A stretch of DNA of 7,651 nt from assembly GCF_030151805.1 (NCBI RefSeq), contig NZ_JASLCN010000440.1:1-7651 (forward strand), read 5' to 3'. Position numbers and translations under genes: made by a program. Every line of letters begins with the position of its first letter. Within the stretch, counting starts at the first letter, position 1. Positions 1 to 5,784 of the stretch are shown here, one piece after another. Origin of the DNA: Fluviicola sp. Lineage in GTDB: Bacteria > Bacteroidota > Bacteroidia > Flavobacteriales_D > Crocinitomicaceae. The notes below the pieces were generated by a model that did not search any database, was not told the origin of the DNA, and saw only the letters and a program-made list of their open reading frames with translations.

Positions 1-267
1 GAACAACAACGTATTCAGCGTATGCAACAAGCATTGGAAGATCGTCAGCAACAAATCGACCAGCAATTGCAGGTAATGACACAAGAAATGAACGGTGTTA
101 TCCTGGATCGCGTTAAAAAGGCTGTAAATATCGTAGCAACTGCGAAGAAATTCAATTACATCATTGATGAGAGCACAACGCTTTATTCAGCTGGTGGTAT
201 TGATGTAACGAACGAAGTAATCGTTGAACTTTTGAAGCTTGAAGCTGAAGTGAAGAAAACGAAATAG
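1..267 (+). CDS. OmpH/Skp-family periplasmic chaperone, C-terminal part (5' end outside window)
   Basis: The reading frame is open from the first base and ends at TAG (265-267), giving the last 88 residues of a longer protein. The visible part starts with a Gln/Glu-rich, charged segment of coiled-coil character (EQQRIQRMQQALEDRQQQ). It then has the usual OmpH/Skp ending: a helix, the 'AKKFNYIIDESTTLYSAGGIDVT' type strand region (compare family endings such as 'KGYTYVFD...GGxDIT'), and a Lys-rich C-terminus. Skp/OmpH proteins form trimeric tentacle-like chaperones that hold unfolded outer-membrane proteins in the periplasm. Bacteroidota often carry two ompH copies next to bamA and upstream of murI, so this is probably the murI-proximal copy. 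The N-terminal signal peptide lies outside the window. The family call is secure; which paralogue it is cannot be told. Confidence 0.85.
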   Translation, partial: EQQRIQRMQQALEDRQQQIDQQLQVMTQEMNGVILDRVKKAVNIVATAKKFNYIIDESTTLYSAGGIDVTNEVIVELLKLEAEVKKTK

Positions 268-301
268 TAACACGTTTTACTCTTTCTTGAATAAAATAAG
301 G

Positions 302-334
302 AAAAGATCGTCTTTCAGAAGACGATCTTTTTTT
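302..334 (+). terminator. Intrinsic terminator of the ompH transcript
   Basis: A perfect 13-bp inverted repeat (302-314 with 319-331) encloses a TCAG tetraloop. The 3' arm runs straight into a seven-T tract (328-334). It lies 34 bases after the ompH stop. The 5' arm starts with four A, so the structure might also work weakly in the opposite direction. It should separate ompH from the downstream genes, which fits their having their own promoters. Confidence 0.9.
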
Positions 335-384
335 ATGTGCCTGTTTTTCTCCTCAATATCTAAATGGTACATATAAACGAATTG

Positions 385-451
385 ATTAAGGAGAAGTTCA
401 GACTAAGTTGTCCGTAATATTGCGTCCGTTCATTGGAATAATGATTTCCGG
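385..451. repeat. Diverged direct repeat, copy 1, with a near-palindromic core
   Basis: The gene-free stretch 268-609 holds the ompH terminator, this repeat pair and a promoter box; I see no ORF or RNA gene in it. Copy 1 and copy 2 (474-546) share ordered blocks: ATTAAGG; AAGTT(C)AGACT; a TTG/TGG-CGTAAT-like block; TCCGYAATATTRCGTCC; CATTG; and TTCCGG. The core TCCGTAATATTGCGTCC (411-427) recurs exactly 100 bases later as TCCGCAATATTACGTCC. Within the core, CGYAATATTRCG is a near-perfect palindrome, so it could be a binding site for a dimeric regulator or a remnant of a mobile repeat. Function unknown. Confidence 0.55.
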
Positions 452-473
452 GTTTAGTTTGTAAATTCAGTAC

Positions 474-546
474 ATTAAGGGATTTTTCCACAAGTTAGAC
501 TTGGCGTAATTCCGCAATATTACGTCCAACATTGATAGAATTCCGG
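474..546. repeat. Diverged direct repeat, copy 2, with a near-palindromic core
   Basis: This is the second copy of the unit at 385-451, about 70 bp with small insertions and deletions. Its core is at 511-527. It also has a local hairpin: TTGGCGTAAT (501-510) pairs with the 519-529 segment, with one bulged T. Because the core is near-palindromic, 407-424 and 513-530 can also be read as inverted repeats (16 of 18 bases match). The copy ends about 50 bases before the -7 box of the dioxygenase gene, where a regulatory site could sit. Confidence 0.5.
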
Positions 547-596
547 CACAAAACGTTTATTAACATCATTTAATTACCTCGGTAAATAAATTGACG

Positions 597-604
597 TATC
601 TTTG
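597..604 (+). promoter_or_regulatory. Bacteroidota-type -7 box of the dioxygenase gene
   Basis: TATCTTTG matches the TAnnTTTG consensus exactly. No good TTTG -33 element lies at the usual 19-23 base spacing; TTTA at 569-572 is the nearest and is too far away. The box ends five bases before the ATG at 610, so the expected transcription start falls at or next to the start codon. No Shine-Dalgarno sequence is present between them. Confidence 0.5.
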
Positions 605-609
605 TTTGA

Positions 610-1488
610 ATGAAACGTCAGTCATTTGTAAAAGGTATGTTAGGATTTGCAGCACTCGGTGGATTGACTTCTGCCGTATCACTTGGAAAATTATTGGGCG
701 AAGAAGATTACACCTATCCGGTCCTTTTTATCGGACACGGGTCTCCCATGAACGGAATTGAAGACAACCATTTCTCCAGACAATGGAAAAGTGAAGTCGA
801 ACATCTTCCGGATCCGAAACTGGTATTGGTCGTTTCAGCTCATTGGCTCACTAACGGAACATACGTAACTGCAATGGAAAACCCACAAACCATTCATGAT
901 TTTGGTGGTTTCCCCGACGAACTATTTGCCGTTCAATATCCGGCACAGGGAAGTCCGGAATGGGCAAAAAAAACAAAAGAACTCGTAACAAGCACCGAGG
1001 TTGGTTTGGATCACGAATGGGGTTTGGATCACGGAACCTGGACCGTTGTGCGCCACATGTATCCGGATGCGGAAATTCCGGTGATTCAGCTTTCCATTGA
1101 TTACGGAAAACCGGCAGCCTATCATTACACGCTTGCTCAGGAATTGAAATCGCTGCGTAAAAAAGGAGTCTTGATTATCGGGAGCGGAAACATGGTTCAC
1201 AACCTTCGAATGGTGGCATGGGATAAACTCAGCGCCGGCAACTATGGTTTTGACTGGGCAATTGAAGCCAACGAAACATTCAACAAACTGATCCTGGACC
1301 GAAATCATCAGGCACTGGTAGATTACCAAAAGCTCGGGCAGTTTGCAAAGCTCGCCATTCCGACTCCGGATCACTATTATCCGATGATTTACACCTTGGG
1401 CTTATCCGATGAAAAAGAGGATATTGCGTTATTCAACAATGAGTTGGTCGGTGGTTCTCTCAACATGACTTCTGTGCGATTTGGGTAA
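610..1488 (+). CDS. ygiD: LigB/YgiD-family extradiol ring-cleavage dioxygenase (4,5-DOPA dioxygenase-like)
   Basis: The 292-aa protein belongs to the class III extradiol (LigB-type) family that includes E. coli YgiD and plant DOPA 4,5-dioxygenases. These metal-dependent enzymes cleave catechol rings. Visible family motifs are 'LFIGHGSPMN' (His43), 'LVVSAHW' (His78), 'TIHDFGGFP', 'DHGTW', 'IGSGNMVHN' (His197) and 'PTPDHYYP' (His255). The metal ligands should be among these histidines, so the active site looks intact. The natural substrate cannot be read from sequence. Residues 1-33 are an extension: KRQSF followed by a hydrophobic stretch (about 9-25), resembling a signal or Tat-like leader but with Lys-Arg rather than twin Arg, while typical members are cytosolic. 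The ATG at 610 is the only start that includes this leader; no in-frame Met lies between Met10 and the core at residue 37. It is followed 27 bases later by murI. Confidence 0.88.
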   Translation: MKRQSFVKGMLGFAALGGLTSAVSLGKLLGEEDYTYPVLFIGHGSPMNGIEDNHFSRQWKSEVEHLPDPKLVLVVSAHWLTNGTYVTAMENPQTIHDFGGFPDELFAVQYPAQGSPEWAKKTKELVTSTEVGLDHEWGLDHGTWTVVRHMYPDAEIPVIQLSIDYGKPAAYHYTLAQELKSLRKKGVLIIGSGNMVHNLRMVAWDKLSAGNYGFDWAIEANETFNKLILDRNHQALVDYQKLGQFAKLAIPTPDHYYPMIYTLGLSDEKEDIALFNNELVGGSLNMTSVRFG

Positions 1489-1511
1489 AACAGAAACGTT
1501 GTGTACTTTTG
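1480..1511 (+). promoter_or_regulatory. Promoter of murI, overlapping the end of the dioxygenase gene
   Basis: TTTG (1480-1483) and TACTTTTG (1504-1511) match both elements of the Bacteroidota promoter consensus (TTTG, TAnnTTTG) with a 20-base spacer. The -33 element lies in the last codons of the dioxygenase gene, whose stop is at 1486-1488. The -7 box ends four bases before the murI ATG. This suggests murI is transcribed independently of the upstream gene and from a start point at or near its ATG. Confidence 0.6.
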
Positions 1512-1515
1512 ACTT

Positions 1516-2343
1516 ATGTCAGTGAAAGGTCCAATCGGTGTTTTTGATTCCGGGTACGGCGGTTTAACCGTTCTTAAAGAAATTCGGGAAAAGCTTCCTG
1601 AATATGATTTTCTGTATTTGGGAGATAATGCACGTGCTCCGTACGGTTCACGAAGTTTCGACGTGATTTATGATTACACCTGGCAAGCTGTTCAGGCTTT
1701 GTTTGAAAGAGGTTGTTCCCTGGTCATTCTTGCCTGTAATACCGCATCTGCAAAAGCACTTCGCAATATTCAGCGTTTAAAACTTCCGGAACTTCATCCT
1801 GACAAACGTGTTTTGGGAGTGATTCGCCCCAGTACGGAAGAACTGGATAAACACACCAAAACCAAGCACGTTGGAGTTCTTGCAACAGAAGGAACGATCC
1901 GTTCGAATAGTTATGAAATCGAATTGGCAAAATTTGCTCCGGACCTGATTGTCAACCAGCACGCTTGCCCGATGTGGGTTCCGTTGATTGAAAACAATCA
2001 ATTTGATACACCGGGAGGAATTTACTTCATTCAAAATGATTTACTGCAAATCCTCAGCAAAGACCCAAAGATTGACACCATTTTATTGGCATGTACGCAC
2101 TACCCTATTTTGATCGAACAACTGCGCAGCTTGCTTCCACCCAAAGTAGAGGTTCTGGCGCAGGGAAAAATTGTTGCGGAGAGTTTGGCTGATTATCTTC
2201 AAAGACATCCGGAAATGGTCGAAAAATGCACTCAAAACGGCACAGTAACATACTTAACGACCGAAAGTGCACGAATCTTCAATGAAAAGGCTTCGGCATT
2301 GATGAATGATGAGATCGTAGCAGAGCACCTTACCTTACATTAA
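1516..2343 (+). CDS. murI: Glutamate racemase
   Basis: MurI interconverts L- and D-glutamate in the cytoplasm and supplies the D-Glu of the peptidoglycan stem peptide; it is usually essential. The 275-aa length is normal. Motifs in order are 'IGVFDSGYGGLTV' (Asp11), 'YLGDNARAPYGSRS' (37-47, binding the substrate carboxylate in the family), 'ILACNTAS' with the first catalytic Cys74, and 'LLACTHYP' with the second catalytic Cys193 and His195. All catalytic residues are present. 'IGVFDSG' begins only seven residues after the ATG at 1516, so this start is well supported. The gene starts 27 bases after the dioxygenase stop and has its own promoter. The next gene begins 12 bases after its TAA. In Bacteroidota murI often follows ompH directly; here the dioxygenase gene separates them. 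Confidence 0.96.
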   Translation: MSVKGPIGVFDSGYGGLTVLKEIREKLPEYDFLYLGDNARAPYGSRSFDVIYDYTWQAVQALFERGCSLVILACNTASAKALRNIQRLKLPELHPDKRVLGVIRPSTEELDKHTKTKHVGVLATEGTIRSNSYEIELAKFAPDLIVNQHACPMWVPLIENNQFDTPGGIYFIQNDLLQILSKDPKIDTILLACTHYPILIEQLRSLLPPKVEVLAQGKIVAESLADYLQRHPEMVEKCTQNGTVTYLTTESARIFNEKASALMNDEIVAEHLTLH

Positions 2344-2355
2344 AAACAGTTTATT

Positions 2356-3159
2356 TTGGCTCTCGAAATAATCGGATATTTTTTAGCCCTGTTCGTGGGG
2401 CTCGTACTCGGAACGCTTGGCGGAGGAGGTTCTATTTTAGCAGTTCCTATCCTCGTCGTCTTTTTTCAGCTTGAACCGCAAAATGCAACGGTTTATTCTT
2501 TATTCATTGTAGGAGTTACTTCTCTTTTCGGAGCGGTTCAGCATTTCAAGTCGAAACTGATTCACCCCAAAAATGCACTTCTATTCGGAATTCCGGCTGT
2601 AATCAGTATTTCCCTGACGCGATTGATCGTTGTTCCGGCTTTACCTCCGATTATTCAATTGGGAGAACACATTGTTTTCGAACGAAACACCTTCATCATG
2701 TCTTTGTTCGGAATCCTGATGATTCTGGCTTCCATTCCGATGATAAAAGGTCAGAAAGAACTTCCTTCAACCAAAAAGAACAGACCGACCGTATTGGTTA
2801 TTTTCGGCGGAATCATCGGATTGATCAGTGGATTGGTCGGAGCCGGAGGTGGATTTATGATTATTCCCTCTTTGTCTATATTCATGAAAGTTCCGATCAA
2901 AAATGCAATTGCTACTTCGATCGTGATTATTGCAATCAATTCGTTGAGCGGTTTTACTGCTGAATTGTTCAAACCCAACCTGCAACTGGATTGGATTCTG
3001 CTTCTGGGGTTCACGCTGATCGCAACCGGAGGATTAATTCTCGGATTGAAGATCAATCACAAGATTCAATCCAAAAACCTCAAAAAAGGCTTCGGGTTTT
3101 TCGTTTTATTAATCGGTGTTTCTATCCTGATTGCCGAAGCACTTGCTGCCAGCCGGTAA
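2356..3159 (+). CDS. TauE/SafE-family membrane permease (sulfite/sulfonate exporter type)
   Basis: This 267-aa inner-membrane protein has about eight hydrophobic segments arranged as two homologous halves, typical of the TauE/SafE family. Each half carries the family Gly-rich signature: 'LGTLGGGGSILAVP' (about residues 18-31) and 'GLVGAGGGFMIIP' (about 159-171). Characterised or proposed members export sulfite, sulfoacetate or other small organic anions; the substrate here cannot be inferred. The start is TTG at 2356. No in-frame ATG precedes residue 114, and a later start would delete the first conserved half. ATT at 2353 is a less likely alternative. The frame is the same as murI, whose TAA lies 12 bases upstream. 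The tight spacing suggests co-transcription with murI. No convincing Shine-Dalgarno sequence is seen. Confidence 0.88.
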   Translation: MALEIIGYFLALFVGLVLGTLGGGGSILAVPILVVFFQLEPQNATVYSLFIVGVTSLFGAVQHFKSKLIHPKNALLFGIPAVISISLTRLIVVPALPPIIQLGEHIVFERNTFIMSLFGILMILASIPMIKGQKELPSTKKNRPTVLVIFGGIIGLISGLVGAGGGFMIIPSLSIFMKVPIKNAIATSIVIIAINSLSGFTAELFKPNLQLDWILLLGFTLIATGGLILGLKINHKIQSKNLKKGFGFFVLLIGVSILIAEALAASR

Positions 3160-3211
3160 CCGGATAAAAATACGGATAGACATCCATCTATTTGCCCAGA
3201 CACAGTAAGCG

Positions 3212-3251
3212 TTTCCACCGGATTCTTCTGCCTTTAAAAATCCGGTGAAAA
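3212..3251. terminator. Hairpin between convergent genes, possible terminator without a T tract
   Basis: CACCGGATT (3216-3224) pairs perfectly with AATCCGGTG (3239-3247). The stem can be lengthened by three A-T pairs after one mismatch. The loop is about 14 bases. It lies between the stop of the permease gene (3159) and the stop of the - strand gene (3285). Neither side has a proper T run, so termination is uncertain, but the position suits a shared 3'-end structure. Confidence 0.4.
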
Positions 3252-3284
3252 GTCGCAAATTTCCATTGATTTTCCGGGATTTTA

Positions 3285-5681
3285 CTAAAACAAGAAGTTT
3301 AAGCTGAATTTAGCCGTAATGTTATTTCCTACCTTCGGAGAGATCACTCCTCCCGCATAATGATAAAATCCTCCGATCCCGAATCCGATTCGATTCAAAA
3401 CAATCAGGCTGTTTGCCAACAAACCTGCTTCTGCATATCCTTTGTTCAAAGAATTGAATGCAATTGAGTGACGGTTCGAATCCTCCTTGCTTCCGTATCC
3501 GATTGCGTGATGAATGGCAAACTGTGGCTTCGTCCATTTTTGATTGGTTTTAACCGCTTTGAAATCGAAACGTGTAAACAAGGCTGCCATTTTGGAAGAA
3601 TAATAAGTTGACGCAATCATGGTTTCAAAGGAATTTGCCGCAGAAAGTTTCCACATTCCACCCGTTCCCTGTCCAACTTGCTGCAACAGCAAAGGTGCAT
3701 CGCCTTCCAGAACCGTTCCCATCAGGACATAGGTCAATTTGCCAACCGCACGGATCGGCACGATTTGCTGAACACCACCGGTTAAACGCGTATAATCAAT
3801 CTTCGCAGCAGTTACTCCCGGCAAACTTTTCGTGACTTTCAACGTCAATATCGGCCATTTTGAACCTAAAGAAACACGCTTTGTTCCCAAAGACATGACT
3901 TTATCCCGGATTGCCCAGATCAATTCCAGTGAACTCTCCGCAATATCATAATGATCTGCAGCGCCCATTTCGGAATTCGACCATTGGTATTTATAGCCTT
4001 CCGTAAATTCAATGCGTTGGTAAGATCCGGAAAGGCGGAATTTCATTCGCGGGAAAATGTATCCCGTAAAAGCCACTTCACCGATCCGTTGTTTATCCAT
4101 CTGACGAATGTAAATATCGCGGTAGAAGGAATTCAGCCGTGTAATAACCGGTTCGGTACTCAACCCTGTTCCTCCGCGTTCGATGATATCTTGCTGATAG
4201 CGGGCTTCAAAATCCAGGAAATATTTCGGAACAAGGGTTACTCTTCCATAACCACCGTATTTCCACATTTTGTCTTTGAATCCGTAAGCGAAATATCCGC
4301 CCACCCGAAAACGTGTCGATAGTTTATCACTTGTTTCCAGGCCTGCACCCAAACGGAAACCTTCGTAATCACGGTAATTGACCAAACGCAGGATATCTGC
4401 CTGTAAGTACCCCAACGGAATTTTTCCCTGCATCAATGATTGAAGCAATTTCAATTTTCCTTCCAGGTTTTCCTTTTCGGAAAGACTGTCAACAAACTCA
4501 TAGGTTCTCAAATCTTTTTGATCCAGGTCGTATTTTCGTTTTCCTTCCCAATGTGCGCTGTCTTTCGAATTTGCATCCCGGGCAGTTTCCACAAAGACCG
4601 CATTGAAGCGCTCATCCCTCAGATCGGCGTTCAGAACCACTTTATCAATATAGGTATTTCCCTTTCCGACCAGGTAAGCGTCTTTTATCTGAGAACTCAA
4701 AGACAAGCCCGGAGCGGTAACTTCTGTAGACAATTTATACGGGAACCATTTCTTTCCTTCCAAAAACGCGTATTCCTGGATGATTTTCGGGTGAATTCCA
4801 CCTTTATTCTCAGCCGGTTCAACGATGACTTTTTCAACCGCAAATCCTTTTGTATTGATATACAGGGTTCCTTTCATTGCTTCAAAGTTCTTGTCTCTTC
4901 TCGGCTGGAAACGAATGGTATATGTTGTATCTCCCGGAGCAGTAATCGTTGTATCTTCCAAAATGAATAAATAGCGGCGAATAGAACCCAAAGCCAGCGG
5001 ATTCAAGTAAGAACGACCCAAAATATCGAATTGGTTATCGTAGAAATTGAAGGACTGCAATTCATTCGCAAAGGTAGAGAACATCGGATCCGAGAATCCG
5101 GAAACGCGGTAAGCGCTGATGACTTCTTTTTCCTTGAAAGGCGGCTTGAAAAATTTCGTAGAAGTACTTTCCAACAGGAAAATATGCTGCTGATCAAAGA
5201 ATTTTCTCAAATCCAACAGGTTGGTATCTTTCACCGTATCCGAAATCTGAGCCAAGGCATCCTGGTTGATCGTGAACACAAATTTGCTGTAGCTTTCGTA
5301 TTTAAAAGCCACGTCTGATTTCGGATGATTCTTCTTCCGGTTCTCAATCGCCCTTTCCATGATTCTTTCTGCAGGATTCACTCCGGGAAGAATCACCACT
5401 TCGTCGATCACGCTTGCTTCTTCCTTCATGTAGATGATCATATCACCCGTGATTTGCACCGTTGTATCGCGGAAACTCATCATTTTCAAAGTTACCTGCG
5501 TGTTTCCCGGAGGATTCGTGAATCTCCCGTCCAAATCGGCCAAGAACGGTTTTCCTTCTTTCGGATATACTTTTACAAAGGGAATCGGGGCTTTTGAAAC
5601 ATCCTCCTGAATCTGAATTTCCTGAGCGTAAAATGCTTGTGGCAGCAATAGTAATAATAAGCTTTGTAAAAAGTATCTCAT
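3285..5681 (-). CDS. DUF5686 outer-membrane protein with CarboxypepD_reg-like N-terminal domain
   Basis: This 798-aa protein is of a type typical of Bacteroidota. Residues 1-19 are a clear signal peptide (poly-Leu core, likely cut at FYA|Q). Residues about 20-95 form a carboxypeptidase regulatory-like beta-sandwich ('APIPFVKVYPKEGKPFLADLDGRF'), as found at the N-terminus of many SusC/TonB-dependent proteins. From about residue 100 onward it resembles DUF5686: a soluble mixed region, then many alternating amphipathic strands predicted to form an outer-membrane beta-barrel. The last residues, SLNFLF, end in Phe as expected for a BAM-folded barrel. No TonB plug domain is evident. The molecular function of the family is not established. 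The ATG at 5681 directly precedes the signal peptide. The gene is divergent from the radical SAM gene and convergent with the permease gene, so it is probably monocistronic. Confidence 0.85.
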   Translation of the reverse strand: MRYFLQSLLLLLLPQAFYAQEIQIQEDVSKAPIPFVKVYPKEGKPFLADLDGRFTNPPGNTQVTLKMMSFRDTTVQITGDMIIYMKEEASVIDEVVILPGVNPAERIMERAIENRKKNHPKSDVAFKYESYSKFVFTINQDALAQISDTVKDTNLLDLRKFFDQQHIFLLESTSTKFFKPPFKEKEVISAYRVSGFSDPMFSTFANELQSFNFYDNQFDILGRSYLNPLALGSIRRYLFILEDTTITAPGDTTYTIRFQPRRDKNFEAMKGTLYINTKGFAVEKVIVEPAENKGGIHPKIIQEYAFLEGKKWFPYKLSTEVTAPGLSLSSQIKDAYLVGKGNTYIDKVVLNADLRDERFNAVFVETARDANSKDSAHWEGKRKYDLDQKDLRTYEFVDSLSEKENLEGKLKLLQSLMQGKIPLGYLQADILRLVNYRDYEGFRLGAGLETSDKLSTRFRVGGYFAYGFKDKMWKYGGYGRVTLVPKYFLDFEARYQQDIIERGGTGLSTEPVITRLNSFYRDIYIRQMDKQRIGEVAFTGYIFPRMKFRLSGSYQRIEFTEGYKYQWSNSEMGAADHYDIAESSLELIWAIRDKVMSLGTKRVSLGSKWPILTLKVTKSLPGVTAAKIDYTRLTGGVQQIVPIRAVGKLTYVLMGTVLEGDAPLLLQQVGQGTGGMWKLSAANSFETMIASTYYSSKMAALFTRFDFKAVKTNQKWTKPQFAIHHAIGYGSKEDSNRHSIAFNSLNKGYAEAGLLANSLIVLNRIGFGIGGFYHYAGGVISPKVGNNITAKFSLNFLF

Positions 5682-5688
5682 AGTTTAA

Positions 5689-5708
5689 TTGTCTTGTTCC
5701 TAAGACAA
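5689..5708 (-). promoter_or_regulatory. Small hairpin in the leader of the DUF5686 gene
   Basis: TTGTCTT (5689-5695) and AAGACAA (5702-5708) are a perfect 7-bp inverted repeat with a 6-base loop, just upstream of the - strand ATG. On that strand TTAGTTTG (5713-5706) is one mismatch from TAnnTTTG, so the hairpin may overlap the promoter as an operator or lie in the leader. Only the symmetry is directly seen. Confidence 0.3.
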
Positions 5709-5767
5709 ACTAAGTCAAAAAAAGTTACAGTTAATTAAAAAAAACGAGAAGTTTCCCCTTAGTTCCG

Positions 5768-5775
5768 TAAATTCG
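5768..5775 (+). promoter_or_regulatory. Possible -7 box of the radical SAM gene
   Basis: TAAATTCG differs from TAnnTTTG at one position and ends nine bases before the ATG at 5785. No TTTG -33 element is found at the proper spacing in the A/T-rich region upstream. Weak support, included because the position matches those of the other + strand genes here. Confidence 0.3.
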
Positions 5776-5784
5776 TTGGACGAA

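Noticed and set aside
385..546. CRISPR-like array
   Set aside because: Only two degenerate repeats are present, with indels between the copies, no uniform spacers and no cas genes nearby.
922..1374. 150-aa open frame on the - strand
   Set aside because: It is antisense to the dioxygenase gene, whose family motifs cover the same bases; the - strand product is Cys/Phe-rich and shows no family features.
2352..2359. TATTTTGG as a -7 box for the permease gene
   Set aside because: It overlaps the start codon itself, so a transcript from it would begin inside the coding sequence, and it has one mismatch to TAnnTTTG. Co-transcription with murI is simpler.
3153..3163. CCGG-TAA-CCGG around the permease stop codon as a terminator
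   Set aside because: The arms are only four bases with a three-base gap and no T tract follows; this is probably chance.
4440..4970. 176-aa open frame on the + strand
   Set aside because: It lies antisense inside the well-supported DUF5686 gene and its product is Phe/Ser/Ile-rich without recognisable motifs, as expected for a shadow frame. The same holds for the other + strand frames at 3608-5597.
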